Positions 36,193 through 49,004 of a DNA stretch of 64,000 nucleotides are shown here, in pieces. Made by a program: the position numbers and the translations under genes. The DNA comes from Congeria kusceri (lineage: Eukaryota; Mollusca; Bivalvia; Myida; Dreissenidae), in contig CM051024.1 in NCBI GenBank assembly GCA_027627225.1, positions 83,066,204-83,130,203 on the forward strand. The letters run 5' to 3'. How positions within the stretch are numbered: position 1 is the first letter of the stretch; each line of letters begins with the position of its first letter. Under the pieces are notes generated by a model, which saw only the letters and a list, made by a program, of their open reading frames with translations, had not been told where the DNA came from and searched no databases.

Positions 36193-37960
36193 GTGTTTGG
36201 TAAATTGCTTCAAGAAACAATAAAAATAAAACACATTTTAAAATACCAGATTGGTTTGACGATAATTGCAAAACAGCAAAATACAACTTTAATAACGCAA
36301 CAAAGTATTTTCAATAAAAAAAATTTGAACGAAAATAGACAGCAGTTTGTACACTGTAGAACTAAATATAATCATGTTCGCAGAAAAGCAACACATACAT
36401 GTAGGTATAAACTAAATGAAAGCGCGCTGCTGTGTAATATTGCAAAAAAACAACCGAAATAATTTTTGGAAAACACAAATGCTACAAACGAAATACTATA
36501 AATACGGATTATATAGATATTTATATATGTATAATGATATAAATAATATAAATAATCCACAAACTGAGGATGATCAACTTGATTCACCTATTACTGAATC
36601 AGAAATACATCAAGCAATTTTCAAACAAAGCAATGGAAAATTGAAAATCTAGTAAGCGTGACGATATTTCAGCAGAAAGTATTAAAACAGTAAACATTAC
36701 AACTAAACCGCGCCCCATAGCTATATTCAACAATATTTTTTATACGACACGATACCCTGACCGCAGAGGAAAAGGTTGTATGACATAAATATTTATAGAT
36801 GGTGATCCGAGTGATGAAAACAATTGCCACGGAATAACATTGAATACTATTTTATCAAAAGATATATTTCAAGTACTGTTAAATAGATTGACCAAATGAC
36901 CAGTGCGATCAAAATACAGTTATATCTGAATTTCAGTTTGGTTACCAAAAAAGAAAGAGCACAGTTGATTCTTCTGTATACTTAACAGTATTATCAATCA
37001 GGTTTTAAATTCTGGTTAAAAGCTATATTGCAATTTTATTGATTATGCTTAATGCTATGACAGCATATGTCAATCACTACTGTGGCACAATTTAATTTCA
37101 GAACAAATCAGCTCCAAAATTGTTTCCGCGCTCAAAGCCATGTATTCATCAGTTAAAGCAGCCGTCAGGTTAAATAATTAAACATTTAACATGCATCAAT
37201 TTATACATGTGAGTAAAACAGGGAGACCCTTGTTCAAGCATTCTGTTCATGATGTTCGTTAATGACATCATCGAAAATATATACTCTAATATTGAGGGAA
37301 TCACAACGATTGATGATATAAAATTCTTCCTATAATTATACCATGACGACCACGTCTTATTTTCAACCTCACCCATATCAGTCCAATTAATGTTCAATGA
37401 CATCGAAATTGATTGTAACAGATACAAACTAAACATTAACACCTAAACAAACAAAAGTTGTTATTTTCGAAACAAGCAACCGACACACACATTTTATTTT
37501 TTATTTACACGGAGAACGGTTAGACATCATTCAAATATTTAGGTGTAACTTTTTTTTAAACGGAAATTGGAATAAAACAAAACAATCAATACTGGATCAC
37601 GGTAACGAAGCACTGCATCGACTTCTCTGTAATAAACCAATATGAATTCAAACCAAAGAAAAATTAAATATTTATGATAAATTAGTAACACTGTCATTAT
37701 TCCGGAGAAATTTGGGGTCATAATTCAGGGAAATAGTTAGAGATTACATGTATTCATACAAAAATTTTCAGAAAAATACTGTGTGTAAATCAATCAACAA
37801 ATCTCTCAGCATTATATGGCGAATTAGGAAGATATCCCTTATCTGTTAAGAGAAAGTTACACATGTTTAGCTATTGGTTTAAAATAACCTCATAAACAGT
37901 GGTTAGTCCTATAAAAATAACATATACGAGGGTTGTCAAAAAATGTATGTGTACTGATAC
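36193..37960 (+). pseudogene. Decayed LINE reverse transcriptase
   Basis: Read across several frames, the order is that of a non-LTR polymerase: a pre-RT stretch with ITESEIHQAIFKQSNGK (36590-36640), then DDISAESIK, then FQFGYQKRKSTVDSS (about 36930), SSVKAAVRLNN (about 37150), TGRPLFKHSVHDV-type text (37215-37260, the LSP-x-LF region), and HDD in place of YADD (about 37340). Then SALYGELGRYPL (about 37810) and YWFK follow. Multiple frameshifts and stops show it is long dead. It is distinct from and much older than the LINE at 13440. Confidence 0.75.
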
Positions 37961-38003
37961 TTTGGTTAATTGTTATTGCATAAAAAAGATATAGAGGATA
38001 TTC

Positions 38004-38146
38004 GTTTGTTTTCGGTGTGATAACGCGTGATATCGTCACCGGAAAGGGAGATTAATATTTTCACGAGCGCTTGCGCGAGTGAAAATAATTTTATATTGTC
38101 TCCCTTTCCGGTGACGATATCACGCGTTATCACACCGAAAACAAAC
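38004..38146. repeat. 143-bp palindrome with perfect 48-bp arms
   Basis: The left arm 38004-38051 and right arm 38099-38146 are exact reverse complements (GTTTGTTTTCGGTGTGATAA ... GGAAAGGGAGA). The 47-bp spacer contains a further near-palindrome, TTTTCACGAGCGC then TTGCGCGAGTGAAAA. It resembles a foldback element or MITE; no clear target duplication was found. Confidence 0.85.
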
Positions 38147-39869
38147 ACATTTTATTTTTATTTAAATGCTATTTGAATATTCTTTACGTTTGATTTTTAT
38201 TTAGGGGATTTTCAACACGATATTTACAATATTACCACCGCACTATTTTCTCTATAATGCGTAGTAAACGGGATTAGGAATACACATTCCAGCGCCATCT
38301 TGGATTACGATCAAATGTGCCGTGGATTAGATCAAAGTAAGCAACTTAAATCGCAATTTTTTTTTGACTCAAGGCATTATCATGGCAGCGTGTTTACAGT
38401 ACAACAGTCTACTATGCTACACAGTATATTCATAGACAACGCATACTCCGTGTTTCTAAATTGATCTAAGTTTAAGTACAATTGGATACACGTAGTCGTT
38501 GACAAATGGTAATCAAGAAGTAAACACACACTGCTGGCTTTAAATATATTTATGATAAAAGTACATATTTAAAGTGAAAGTGCGTTCAGTTCTCCGAAAT
38601 TCATTTTTTTTTTAAATAGCGTATGCATAGGTGTTATTATATAAACAATAGTTAACACAGTCACAACATTCAAACGCACATGTGTTTTCGCAAGCAATTT
38701 AATCTGATAAAACTCGTAGATGCGCGTTAAAATGTAAAACAACAAAAGATGTACTGTTCGGAGTGTTCTGAAATTGAATACTTATACGTATTAAGTGTTT
38801 TCTATATTAATTATTCGGACTTAACAACACAATTGGATTAAAAGCCGGTCAAGAATTTGAAGAAAACAAGATGGCGGAGAATTGAACGCTGAACACTACT
38901 TTCAAGAACACACATTGGATACTAAAATACTTAAGAGTTGTTACTGGATATAAAAACCTAATACACACAAAACAATATAATTATGTGCTTAATGAACACA
39001 AGTTACTGCTTATGGGTACAGTGGATTCTTGTTATATTTTGGAATTGGAAATTGGGCAATACAACAATTATGCAAACAAAGGGAGACTACTGTTCATAGC
39101 AACAGTAAACAACAATGGCAAGTGTAATATGCTGGGATGAATAACGTGCAAAGGATAAAATAAATACTTTGGATGCTAAAATTAAATTTGGACCAAGATG
39201 ACGAGCTCCAATGCCTTGTGAGTAAAACTTGTACCCACAAAGCATTGTCTGTTCTAGTCTCATTGGCCCAATACAACTGAGGAAAATCCAAGAGACAATA
39301 AGAGGAAAGACACTTCAATATATCAGAGAGGTATTCTTAACATTTGGTGTTATTAATCTTCACTATTTTTCTTTTTTGGTAATTATGTATGATAATTGGT
39401 GACAACACCTACAAATAAATATTGTTCAAATCAAATAAAATTTAAAAAGGGATATATCTCACTTAATTTTTTTGTATATTTCACTACTTAGCGTTAAATA
39501 AATTGATTCATTTGGGGTGGGTGGGAAGATAAAGGACTGGTTTTTCATGATTTGTCTTGAACTGCAGTGTTAATTGATTATCTACATGTTAGTTATGATT
39601 TTAATAAAAACATAGATATAAAATTACAAATTGCATAATCTTCAAGTCAGATGACTTTTCAATGTGTACATGTTTCAACAAGATACCAACATTTACCATC
39701 GTAGCGTTTAGTTTAGCTTCTATTAGCTTCTATTGCTCATGAAACATTACAATCACCGCTGATTTCATATGTCATCAGCTACATAGTTTGTCACCAACGT
39801 AACTCAGCCGCTTCTAGACCTTTTGCTTTTTTGCGTAGTAAGTAGTTTCTAAGCGTTTTGATTTACTTG
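38147..39869. other. Intergenic region, no gene assigned
   Basis: Two GCCATCTTGG/CAAGATGGCGG motifs (about 38292 and 38868) resemble YY1-type promoter sites. The second overlaps an ATG with a good context but the frame stops after four codons. No splice-supported exon follows. It could be the leader of a decayed retroelement. Confidence 0.35.
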
Positions 39870-40062
39870 TCATAAAACAATCTCTTCTGTGAATCCATTC
39901 TGCAACTGAGATAACACTAGATAGTAACAGTTTTTTATCTCCTCTATTGTCAATATCGACTCGATGCATCTCTTTACTAATGATCTTGAAAATTCTGATT
40001 TGTTTAATTGTATTTCGTCATTTCTTTGCTTTACGTCATGCAATGTATGTTGTAGCGTAAAA
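39870..40062 (-). CDS. Possible terminal exon on the minus strand
   Basis: On the minus strand CATGTTTTAG (acceptor just above 40062) is followed by an open frame containing HDVKQRNDEIQLNKSEFSR and IEEIKNCYYLVLSQLQNG, ending at TGA 39870-39872. It is charged and helix-like and would start in the same phase 2 used by genes A and B, but I see no sequence match to them and no upstream partner exon. It could be a chance open frame. Confidence 0.25.
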
Positions 40063-40118
40063 CTAAAACATGAGGATACTACTTGAAATATAATCTTCAC
40101 AGAATGCAACGTACACAT

Positions 40119-42323
40119 AGCTGTTTACCAGAATTATCCAAGTGATGTTTGCTATTAAATTATTGTTTATAATAAATATTAAACGCAATTTATTATAAAT
40201 AAACATTTAATATTTAATCATGCAACACACATAAATGAGATATAAATATATTAATTCAGGTTAAAGCACATTTTTCAGCACAAAACCTTTTAGAATTTAA
40301 GATATAGAACAATGATATAACTAACATGTATTTATAAACTAATAAATTGGTAGCTTTCGCTTTCACATATTATAATATACTACAGAAACAGCTATTTAGA
40401 AGCAAAGTAAGTGATATTATTCAAAGTGAGGTTAAGTTAAATGGGCAAAGTGAGTTTTAGTTAAATGGACAAAGTAAGGTTTAGTTAAAAAGACAAAGTG
40501 GACATAGACCCTAGGATGACCCATAAAAGCCTGAAAACTTATTTACAATGGAGTACTTTGCTATTATACTTACTTACGTTAACACAACCAAATAAAACAT
40601 TAATACGACCGGAATATAGTATTCTGTATAGCATACTCTGATGCAATAACATTTTAGAAATAAATATACGAGTACATGTACATCACAGAGAGTGAAATTT
40701 AGTTATTTGTTACCAGGCTTAAAATATTATACTTTGCACATGTATCACTCAAACATCACTTTTAATTACATCACAAACCGTATTGATCAGGTAACAATAT
40801 CAAACCGTATTGAAACACAGTGGAATGTGTTAATAATAATATACTAAACGTTTACATAAATCCGCCTATTTAAAAAAAAAAGTACGTCAGTATGTTCGTG
40901 TAACTTTAAAGCGCAATTTTAATACAAATAATGGCACAACAACCTACTCATATTTCACTGTGCATGAGCAGAGAAATCAATAGACTACGCGGTCGATTTT
41001 AATGGTCTTCGCCGCATTGGAGTAAAAATGCCATAGAACGCAGATGTTTACAGAAAAGCGTGTTCGTTATTTTCATAGCTAGTGCATTTGGATCCAAGTC
41101 CCATTCATCCGTACAACTGATTGTAAGGTATGTATGTCAGTCTTAAACATAGCGCGTGTTTTAAAAGCATACATTGACGCAATGTTATTTATTTTTTAAA
41201 ACACATTGAAGGGTATATTCATAAATTGTGAACATGCTTGTATAATTTTTTTAAATCCAATTCATTTGTAAATCGGATATACGTTGTTTGATACACAAAG
41301 TGATTTGTGTGACAACAGTACTATTCTATTTGCTTTCGATCAAGTTTGGTTGAATTTGCTGCATTATAAAGCGATATATTGTCATATCTGTAACGGTTAC
41401 TCCATCGTTAATATGAGTTCAGCATATGTTTACAATTTAGCGTTGAAGCAAACATTTAAAATCAATAATTATATATAAATTTTCTCATTATCAATAGGGT
41501 TTTCAAACGCGTTTACTATAGTTATACTTTGTTAATTATAAATTATGATTTCAAATACGTTCATTACGCGTTATAAATAATCACTTGTAATACCAACTTG
41601 TGTACCATGTCAAATAAACTATGATTACTATCAAACGTATTTGTGAAACTATCTAAGAGAGTAGTAAGACAAACAGCCGATTAATAATCTTACGCAGACG
41701 AACATATCATGACCAATAAGTAACGATATAGAAAAATGAAATTTTCTGTCCATGTACAAACACTATTTAACAAATACATAAGCTTTCATATAATATTTTG
41801 TAAACTCTTAGTAGGGCATGAAAGCCAATGAGCTTTTGGTGTACAACAATATAATCTATTGATTGAATTATTCGAATGACAGTTGCAAGTATAAATATAA
41901 CGCGTGTATTGAGATACGTCTTGCATGCTTAAACTGATTATCGAACGTTAACTTTGGTTCAGGTTCACTCAGTAATCTGACTTCACCGTTTGTTTACACT
42001 AAAACAATAGGAATTCAGTACAGCGTGTAATCATGGCTCGCTAATGTGAACAAAAGGCATAATATACGTTAAAGGGACCTGTTCACAGATTGGCAAATTG
42101 ACAATTTTTTTTTTTTTTCATAGATCCCAAAATAGCGAAATAACATTACTGACAAAGAAATACACTGGGCATATAGTGTCGTGTATGAAAAATCGTCGAT
42201 CGAAATGTATACAACTATAAAGCGGTTTTAACGTTTTCCATCGGTATTTTGGGAAACACGTGAATCACTGACATAGCGTTAAAATTCACTACAATGATTA
42301 GCAGGCAGAATAGCGAGTAGTTG
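40119..42323. other. Intergenic AT-rich DNA
   Basis: No gene is recognised. Near 40430-40500 a short GTT(A)AAATGGACAAAGT-type sequence repeats three times. From 42068 the text TTAAAGGGACCTGTTCACAG looks like the terminus of a dispersed repeat; a T-run follows at 42104-42119. Confidence 0.45.
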
Positions 42324-42547
42324 GCGATTTTTGATCCCTGCGGATGTGTTTAGAGTCCCCGGCGATGGCATTTTTGATCCCGGCGGATGTGGTTAGAGTC
42401 CCCGGCGATGGCATGTTTTGTTTGATCCCTGTGGATGTGTTTAGAGTCCCCGGCGATGGCATTTTTGATCCCTGCGGATGTGTTTAGAGTCCCCGGCGAT
42501 GGCATTTATGATCCCGGCGGATGTGGTTAGAGACCCGGCGATGGCAT
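42324..42547. repeat. GC-rich minisatellite, 5 units of about 43 bp
   Basis: Five tandem units share TTTTTGATCCC(T/G)GCGGATG and then TG(T/G)TTAGAGTCCCCGGCGATG plus GCA, with small indels (one unit has extra TGTTTTG; the last lost a few bases). The G+C content stands out sharply from the flanks. Confidence 0.9.
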
Positions 42548-43462
42548 TTTTTAATTTATTTTTTCTCTTTATACAATATTTCATGTTGGTCAGTCCAACT
42601 TGAGTTTTTGCAGTCAATACATTAAATTACATTTTTCAAACATACGAAAATCTGTTTACAAGTCCTTTAATGAAATATTACCATTCAGAAATCATAATAC
42701 GATTGCGAATAATAGGTAGGTAATATATTGGGTAATAATTTGCAAGTAAACATTAAATTATGGATTATTAACAATATTGTAAATAAATGTTGAACTACAT
42801 TTACTACATAAATGTAGCGTTGTATAGTTATAATAGGGTATTCACTATTAACAATATTTATATTTTAACTGACTACAAATCCAATTAGAGAGTGGGAAAG
42901 TGTCATTGTGGGCGGTGATTAATATACCTGTTTAACCAACACTCCAGGCTTGTTATAATGAGATGTTTATAATAAATAGTTGTATGAATTTTGTTATTCG
43001 AAAATCTGAGTCAAATTTCAGCTACAATGTGGTGCTGGCAAGAAAGCGCAATGGATCGCCTTGGTTCTGTATTGATAGGAAACAGCTGAATGCACGAACT
43101 ACGAAAGATACGTGCAATCTTCCCAGATTTTACGATATTATAGACAGTATTTCTGGTGCCAAGTACATTCCCACACTCGACTTGAGGTCAGGTCATTGGT
43201 ATGTCGAGTAAGCGGAAGAGGATAAACCCAAAACAGTCCTTAATGTAAGGAACTCGTGTTGCTGCGAATAGAGCGGAATGGATTTTGGACTTTGTTATGC
43301 CACTAGTTCCGTTCAGCAGTTTATGGAACGTTGAATGGGGACCTTCACTAAGAAACGTGTTTCATATTCCTAGACGAAATTGGCATATTCCGAAACGTCG
43401 AACAAATATGTTGAACGACTCAAATCGGTAGTTTCACGTCTTTCTGTAAATTGTTTGAAGCT

Positions 43463-43935
43463 TTAACGGGACTATATCAGCGTAAAATTGGCTTCCTATT
43501 GCACTATATATTATATTGTTTAATAGAAATGCGCTTTACTAAGACAGATGCATTAAATAAATGAAAGTAATATAAACTACACATTAAGATATTTGATAAA
43601 AACAAATAAGCAAAAAAGCCTGAAAAAGATTAAAACGAAGAAATGACAGTAGACAGCGCTTTAACCTACTACTCTATCATGCTTGATAAGGAGTCGTTCG
43701 TAAACTATGGTTATACACAATGCTCCAAATGCTGACGTCAAAATGGAAACAGGAAAAGGTCCAAGCAAACACAACGCATATTATAACTTGACTTTTATCT
43801 CAGAATGCGTACACTCTTTCCCCATTATATATACCCTGTTTTAACCGTTATTATATGATAGTATTAAGATCTAAATTTCAGATGTTTTGCAGAAATTGCC
43901 CCCTTGAGGCCCTTTTCGATGACATGTCCCTTTAA
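43463..43935. mobile_element. Nested 0.47-kb insertion in the gypsy relic
   Basis: TTAACGGGAC at the left and GTCCCTTTAA at the right are inverted repeats with 9 of 10 bases matching. The pol reading sense stops on one side and resumes with KCELF on the other, so the segment was inserted into pol. No transposase; target duplication not clear. Confidence 0.55.
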
Positions 43936-43967
43936 CAATGTAAGTGTGAGCTATTTTACCCTCTGTT

Positions 43968-44047
43968 GTTTACTTAGGCCATATGATCAGTGTAGACGGT
44001 ATCAACAGTTTACTTAGGCCATATGATCAGTGAAGACTGTATCACCG
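43968..44047. repeat. 40-bp tandem duplication inside the gypsy relic
   Basis: GTTTACTTAGGCCATATGAT plus CAGTG(T/A)AGAC(G/T)GTATCA occurs twice, at 43968 and 44008. The repeated text is the codons for the YLGHMIS motif, so the motif is duplicated. Confidence 0.8.
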
Positions 44048-44545
44048 CAGACAAGATAAGTGCTGTCACAAAGTGGCATACAGACAAAAAACTAAAAGAG
44101 CTCAGGCAGTGTTTTGGCTGTGCTGGTTTCTACAGAATGTATGTATATCACTATGCTCAGATTGTTGAACCTCTCAACAACCATGGTACCGCTGGCAGAG
44201 CCAGCAATCACAAGAAGCGTTCCAAGTATGTCAGTAAATCAGCTGTCTGTCATTTATAAAATCTCGAGAAAAAGCGTTTCAGACAATCAAAGATAAACGT
44301 GCGTCATCTCCATTGTTGTCATAACCAGTCCTTTATATTTATACCAACAAAAGCCACGGTATTGGCGCTGTCTTATATAAAAACTGGATCGGATAGAACA
44401 GGTTATTGCCTATGCCAGCACTGGACTGAGGCCATCAGAGAAACAGTACCCAACCCATAACCTTGAAATGTTATCGTGGGAAATTATCGAAACGTTTCAT
44501 GATTATCTTTTCGTAATGACCCGCTGACATATGTGACAACTACAG

Positions 44546-46849
44546 CTAATGCTGATGCTACATGGATATGGTCCAAGCCATATACTGGTATCTGAAGAAG
44601 AAATGCTACTTGCAACGTGTGTAGTTATTATTATCTGTCCTCTTTCTGCATTAAAGGTAAGATGTCAATTGTCATCTGCCAAAAGGACCGATTTGAGTAA
44701 ATCTCAGGCCAAGTGTCAGTTCCTGGCAGGAGTACTTGACATATTAAGCTGTCAAAGGAAGAAAGCACTCTGTAAGAAACCATTAGAGATACAGCTACTT
44801 GTCAGATAATGGAACTCATAATTGAGAATAAAAAGATTTACCAAACCATTCTTTTAGACGGTCAAGCTATTAACAAACGTGTTGGCTTTCCAGACATACT
44901 TAGGAAATATGTTAACTTTCTTTCAAGAATATAACTGGAAAAAAAAAATTATCTATCTTATTGTTGAAGTTCATAGCACAATTAATCATGTATTTATAAC
45001 ATAAAAGTTGTTTTATTTTCATTGTATGTTTGTTTGTCCTCGACTCATCGTTTTATTGTAACACTGGGATTATTATATAATGCCATCGTACAACAGTTAT
45101 GAACCAGTTACACATTCTGTGCAACATTGTTTACACATTACTATCCAACGTGATCCGCAGACACAACCATTGAGCATATCAATTGCCAGAGATTCCACTA
45201 GCACATGCCAGTATCTGATTGTAACGTATTTCTCCTTTGACAGTATCGAATTATAACATATTTTCGCCTTGCAAATCATTTGATAAGTCTAAGTCTATTA
45301 GGTATCGCAATAAAGCCTTTATATAATATTAGATAAAACAACATGTTTTTCTTTAGCTTGTTACATTATTCCGAAAAGGCCTGTTCTTACCTGAATTTCC
45401 CGAAAACCCACCTACATCATTGACAGTCCATCTCGTTTTATCCAAACAAGCGTACATTAATACGCTGACTAGCCCTCGCCTTGAGACCAAGGACATGCAT
45501 AAACTGCTAATGAGTGGTTCCCGCACCGAAGATTCTGAAAACAATTAAACACATATATTTTTGAGTCCTGGACAACTTCAAGACAATCTTGCAAAGCTGG
45601 TTCGCACCTCGAGGCTCTGAGCATCCCTTTATCCGAAAAATCGAACACAATACACTTCCTAACCGACCCTACCTAGGTATTGCGGACTTGCAAGAGTTAT
45701 TGCGACCCCGACCCGAAGTGGTGAGATTCAACATCGCCATTATTTTCTTTATCTCAGCACACATAAAAAACGAAACATCTCCTGCTCCGTAACCCTGCAG
45801 CATTTCACGACATTTGTTTTTAAATTCTGGTTACCACCTTAGGCCCTGGATATTCATATACGTGAAGCATCATTAACTATAACTCACTTCTCAACTGGCG
45901 AGACTCGCTTCGATACTCTTCTGTTTGAATGATCTGACTGAGGTCGTTCTCCCCGAAGGTGACTCACTGATTTATAACTGTTTACACACATTAAACAACT
46001 ACAGCAGAGTCCTGGACAACTACATATAACTTATTTTTAAACATCTTGTCCCCATCTCGAAGTACTGGTCATACGTCGATTAAAAATACGAGATAATAAG
46101 TAACGTCTTATTCCGTGATCGCTTTGTGACTTATTTAGTTATTTTTCAGTTTGTGTTGATATTTATAAAATGATTTCTATTTTATGTTTTATTTTTATTT
46201 TTCAGTAACTTTTATTATTTGAATATATGCTTATCTGACAATAAATCTACATACCTTATAATTATACAATGTTGTTTTAACTATGTATTTATTAAAGTTC
46301 CAATTTTGACGAAATCCCTTGATAAATAATCGAGACATTGCTTAAGATTGTGCCAGATAATGTCCGTTTCAAAAAGTGGTCAAGTTATACCACAGTTCTA
46401 GTAATTAAACTGTTTCGTTTGTTAGGTCGTACAGTCCAGTCACGTTATTTTTTCGGCGCAGCTGTTTACCCCAACTTTTGACCTTTCTCAACATCCAATC
46501 AAATATTGGGAAAATTTCCCGCCAGTAGTCCCGAATGAATAAATCATAGAATTGCATCGGCTAGTTTAAAAGAAATCCCCACCACGGCCTGTACAAAAGT
46601 TCTTTACTGAGGTAACTGGAAAGAATGAGCCAATGTGGAAAAATCCATACATACCTCTTTACTTTGTTTACGTTTTTGACTAATTTCCAGTTCTGAGCTC
46701 AATACTCAGAAGTTGCATTGGCTCAATTTTCATTTTCAATTTTCATGCCAATGTAACATGACATTGGGAAAATCCCCGGTTATTATCACATATTCGATAG
46801 ACAACATTCCATAGAATACACTCGCTGACTAACTTGCGCCTATTAATAG
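44546..46849. other. Intergenic region between the gypsy relic and gene B
   Basis: A less AT-rich stretch (45360-46030) has open frames on both strands (45353-45544 minus, 45589-45792 plus) but no motif I recognise and no clear splice sites; it may be another decayed element. The rest is AT-rich. Confidence 0.4.
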
Positions 46850-47180
46850 TATACACGTCAGCAACACTGATTCGTTCTAACAAGCATCCAGAGAACCATA
46901 GACAATAGGATTAATATTGAATGGAGAATTATTTATATTTATAAACTTACCATGTATGTTAATTTCAATTACGGTTGGTAGATCTATTTATTAAGAATTT
47001 TTTAGAATTGCATTTTCTCTTATCTTTTCCTGTAGAGGTTATTCAATGAATTCATATATTTTGCATCTTCCTATAAATAGACACTAGCGGAAGCTTCGGA
47101 CATAAGTAATATAATTTCATTTAAATTTGGTAGTCTTACTTTACGTGCGTTTTATGAATGCATTAAAACTATAAATAGTT
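46850..47180 (+). promoter_or_regulatory. Possible promoter-side region of gene B
   Basis: Contains CTATAAATAG at 47071-47080, a good TATA box match, about 770 bp before the gene B start codon. The same element (CTATAAATA at 32838-32846) is kept in the homologous block inside gene A. A leader intron would be needed to join a start here to exon 1. Inference only. Confidence 0.3.
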
Positions 47181-47847
47181 ATACACAAAAACGCTCGAGA
47201 CGTATTTTTTTTTAAAGGAATATAAATCTATATATATTTCGTTGTAATTGTAAAATGCTTAGTTTTACTTTGTATAGATAAACATACTGACGTTGAAGAG
47301 CAGATGAGTCTGACTTATTTGGGTTATTCAAGTAGAACTGATTTAAAACATGGGGCAGTTCATCAGTTTATTGCTTTGACATGAAATAATGATATTCTTT
47401 TTATTTATTCCAAATATAGAAACATTTCATACTACTTTTTAGGAACTAGTCGCATGAAAATATTAGTTCGCTATTTGTTGATGAAAATCTACTTGTTTAT
47501 TTTATTTTAATAATATCGAAAAATAATAGTAAATGCGTGTAGAACAACGATCTATGAAGAAGAGAGACTGTTTGTTTATAAACCAAATCAACATATGCGT
47601 CAGTTTTAAATATTCATGTTGGATATTAAATTTACATTCTTTACACACATTTACAACATACGCCGAATATCTTTTTAAAGATATGTCTTGTTACGTATAC
47701 TTTGTTATAGGTGTTATACATTTTTACATAAAAATCACGTTTTATATGTAATTATATTTATAATAGTATCTATAATTGGATCGTTTGGTTGCATTAATTG
47801 TGTTTTAATATATCTCGTTTGAAGATCATACGCATTCAAATCTGAAG

Positions 47848-49004
47848 ATGGACGAGACCAAAACAACAGCCAATCACCATGTCGGTAAATTGACAGAAAT
47901 AGAGACTCTTATGTAAGTTTGAAACACATATTGTTGAAGATAGACACGCTCATGTGTGTAAACACTTATTACATGTTTCTGAGTTTTTGTCTATTAATCT
48001 ACTATATGAAATACACATCTTCTGTAATGTATCACGGTAAATGGTGAATATCTAGTTGAAAACACGACCACACTTTATATATATACCTGTAAATATAATT
48101 TTTAGACACACAATCAAAGATAAGGTTATCGTTTACAAATCGGAGACAGAAACGTGTCAAGCTGAGAAGCAGGCGATGCTAGAAAAGGCAGAAAGACAAC
48201 TATAGTTAATTCAGAACAATATGTAAGTTTTTTTATACGACACTAGATTTTTCTGTTTTTAAAACCAAAATAATAAGTATTTCCATTTATATTCAATCCT
48301 GAGTCAGGAAAAACTTAGAGCTAAAAGTTGAAGAAGAAATAGCTTCAAGAAATATGGAGTTTCGTAACAGCTTAGTTGAAAACCAAACCACCAAACTAGT
48401 ATTGGAGCAAACCAAGCAACTATTCGGAAAAGAACTGTAAGTAATTGAACTTATTGATAATACAGGACTTCAGATACTGTTATATTAGTCTATCGTACAT
48501 TCGTTTATGCATTTTATAGTGTACCAATAATAGGTGTAATACTGAAAACTACGTGTCTTATACGTTTGTGTATAAGATAAACATACCTAAACAATTCATT
48601 AAATGCAGGGAAAATGTAAAACTTCAGTTAGAAACTGAAGCAAAACGGCAAACGGACGCACGAGAAGCTCTCAAAATCGAAACTAGACACAGGGTTAGTG
48701 CATTAGACGATCAGATTGAAAATGGCTGCAAACTTCTACACGATGAATGGTAAATATTAGTTTCTAAAAAGACAATTGTAAATGTATAAGAAACATTTCT
48801 AAATTAGGTATTTTTCTGCATAACTTTGTATTAAATGACACCCCGTGTTTGATTGCATTTATTATAATGTTGATTATTATTTTATTCTCCCAACAGGAGT
48901 CAGATGAACCGCGATGGATTGAATGCACTTCGTGAACAACAAGACATGCTTTATGACATTGCAAATGAATTTCAGTATAGTAAAGACCGTGTGAAGACAT
49001 ATCT
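47848..49004 (+). pseudogene. Gene B exons 1-5: start and first module
   Basis: Exon 1 starts ATG 47848 in the same AAGATGG context as A. Exon 2 has CTA-TAG-TTA where A has TTG-CAA-CTT, a stop at 48203-48205 that arises by a single C-to-T change if the ancestor had CAG. Exon 3 (129 nt, donor CT|GTAAGT) is intact, unlike A. Exon 4 ends LLHDE plus a split Trp. Exon 5 reads SQMNRDGL ... DRVKTYL. Exon 2 is 117 nt and phase 2 on both sides, so skipping it would remove the stop and keep the frame. Confidence 0.75.

Larger units (their letters stand above)
42963..44545 (+). pseudogene. Ty3/gypsy-type pol relic
   Basis: Frame pieces in order match a gypsy reverse transcriptase and RNase H: VLARKRNGSPWFCIDRKQLN then AR and LPRFYDIIDSISGAKYIPTL then DLRSGHWYVE (43030-43210); FGLCYAT with QQFMER (43280-43330); KCELF (43943-43957); YLGHMIS (about 44010-44030); LKELRQCFGCAGFYRMYV (44090-44145); then degraded RNase H text to about 44540. 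The catalytic YxDD is not intact; several stops and shifts are present. No LTRs were seen. A separate repeat interrupts it at 43463-43935. Confidence 0.8.

Noticed and set aside
38004..38146. Palindrome as an intrinsic terminator or a tRNA-like gene
   Set aside because: The arms are far longer than terminator stems, there is no T-run role in this context, and no cloverleaf or promoter boxes are seen.
38868..38885. ATGGCGGAG start codon in a promoter-like context
   Set aside because: The frame stops after ATG GCG GAG AAT; no donor site follows in a way that would continue it.
48203..48205. Stop codons in B as recoded codons (alternative code or readthrough)
   Set aside because: Gene A and both LINE/gypsy frames use TAG, TAA and TGA as ordinary stops; two different stops in one damaged paralogue fit mutation better.
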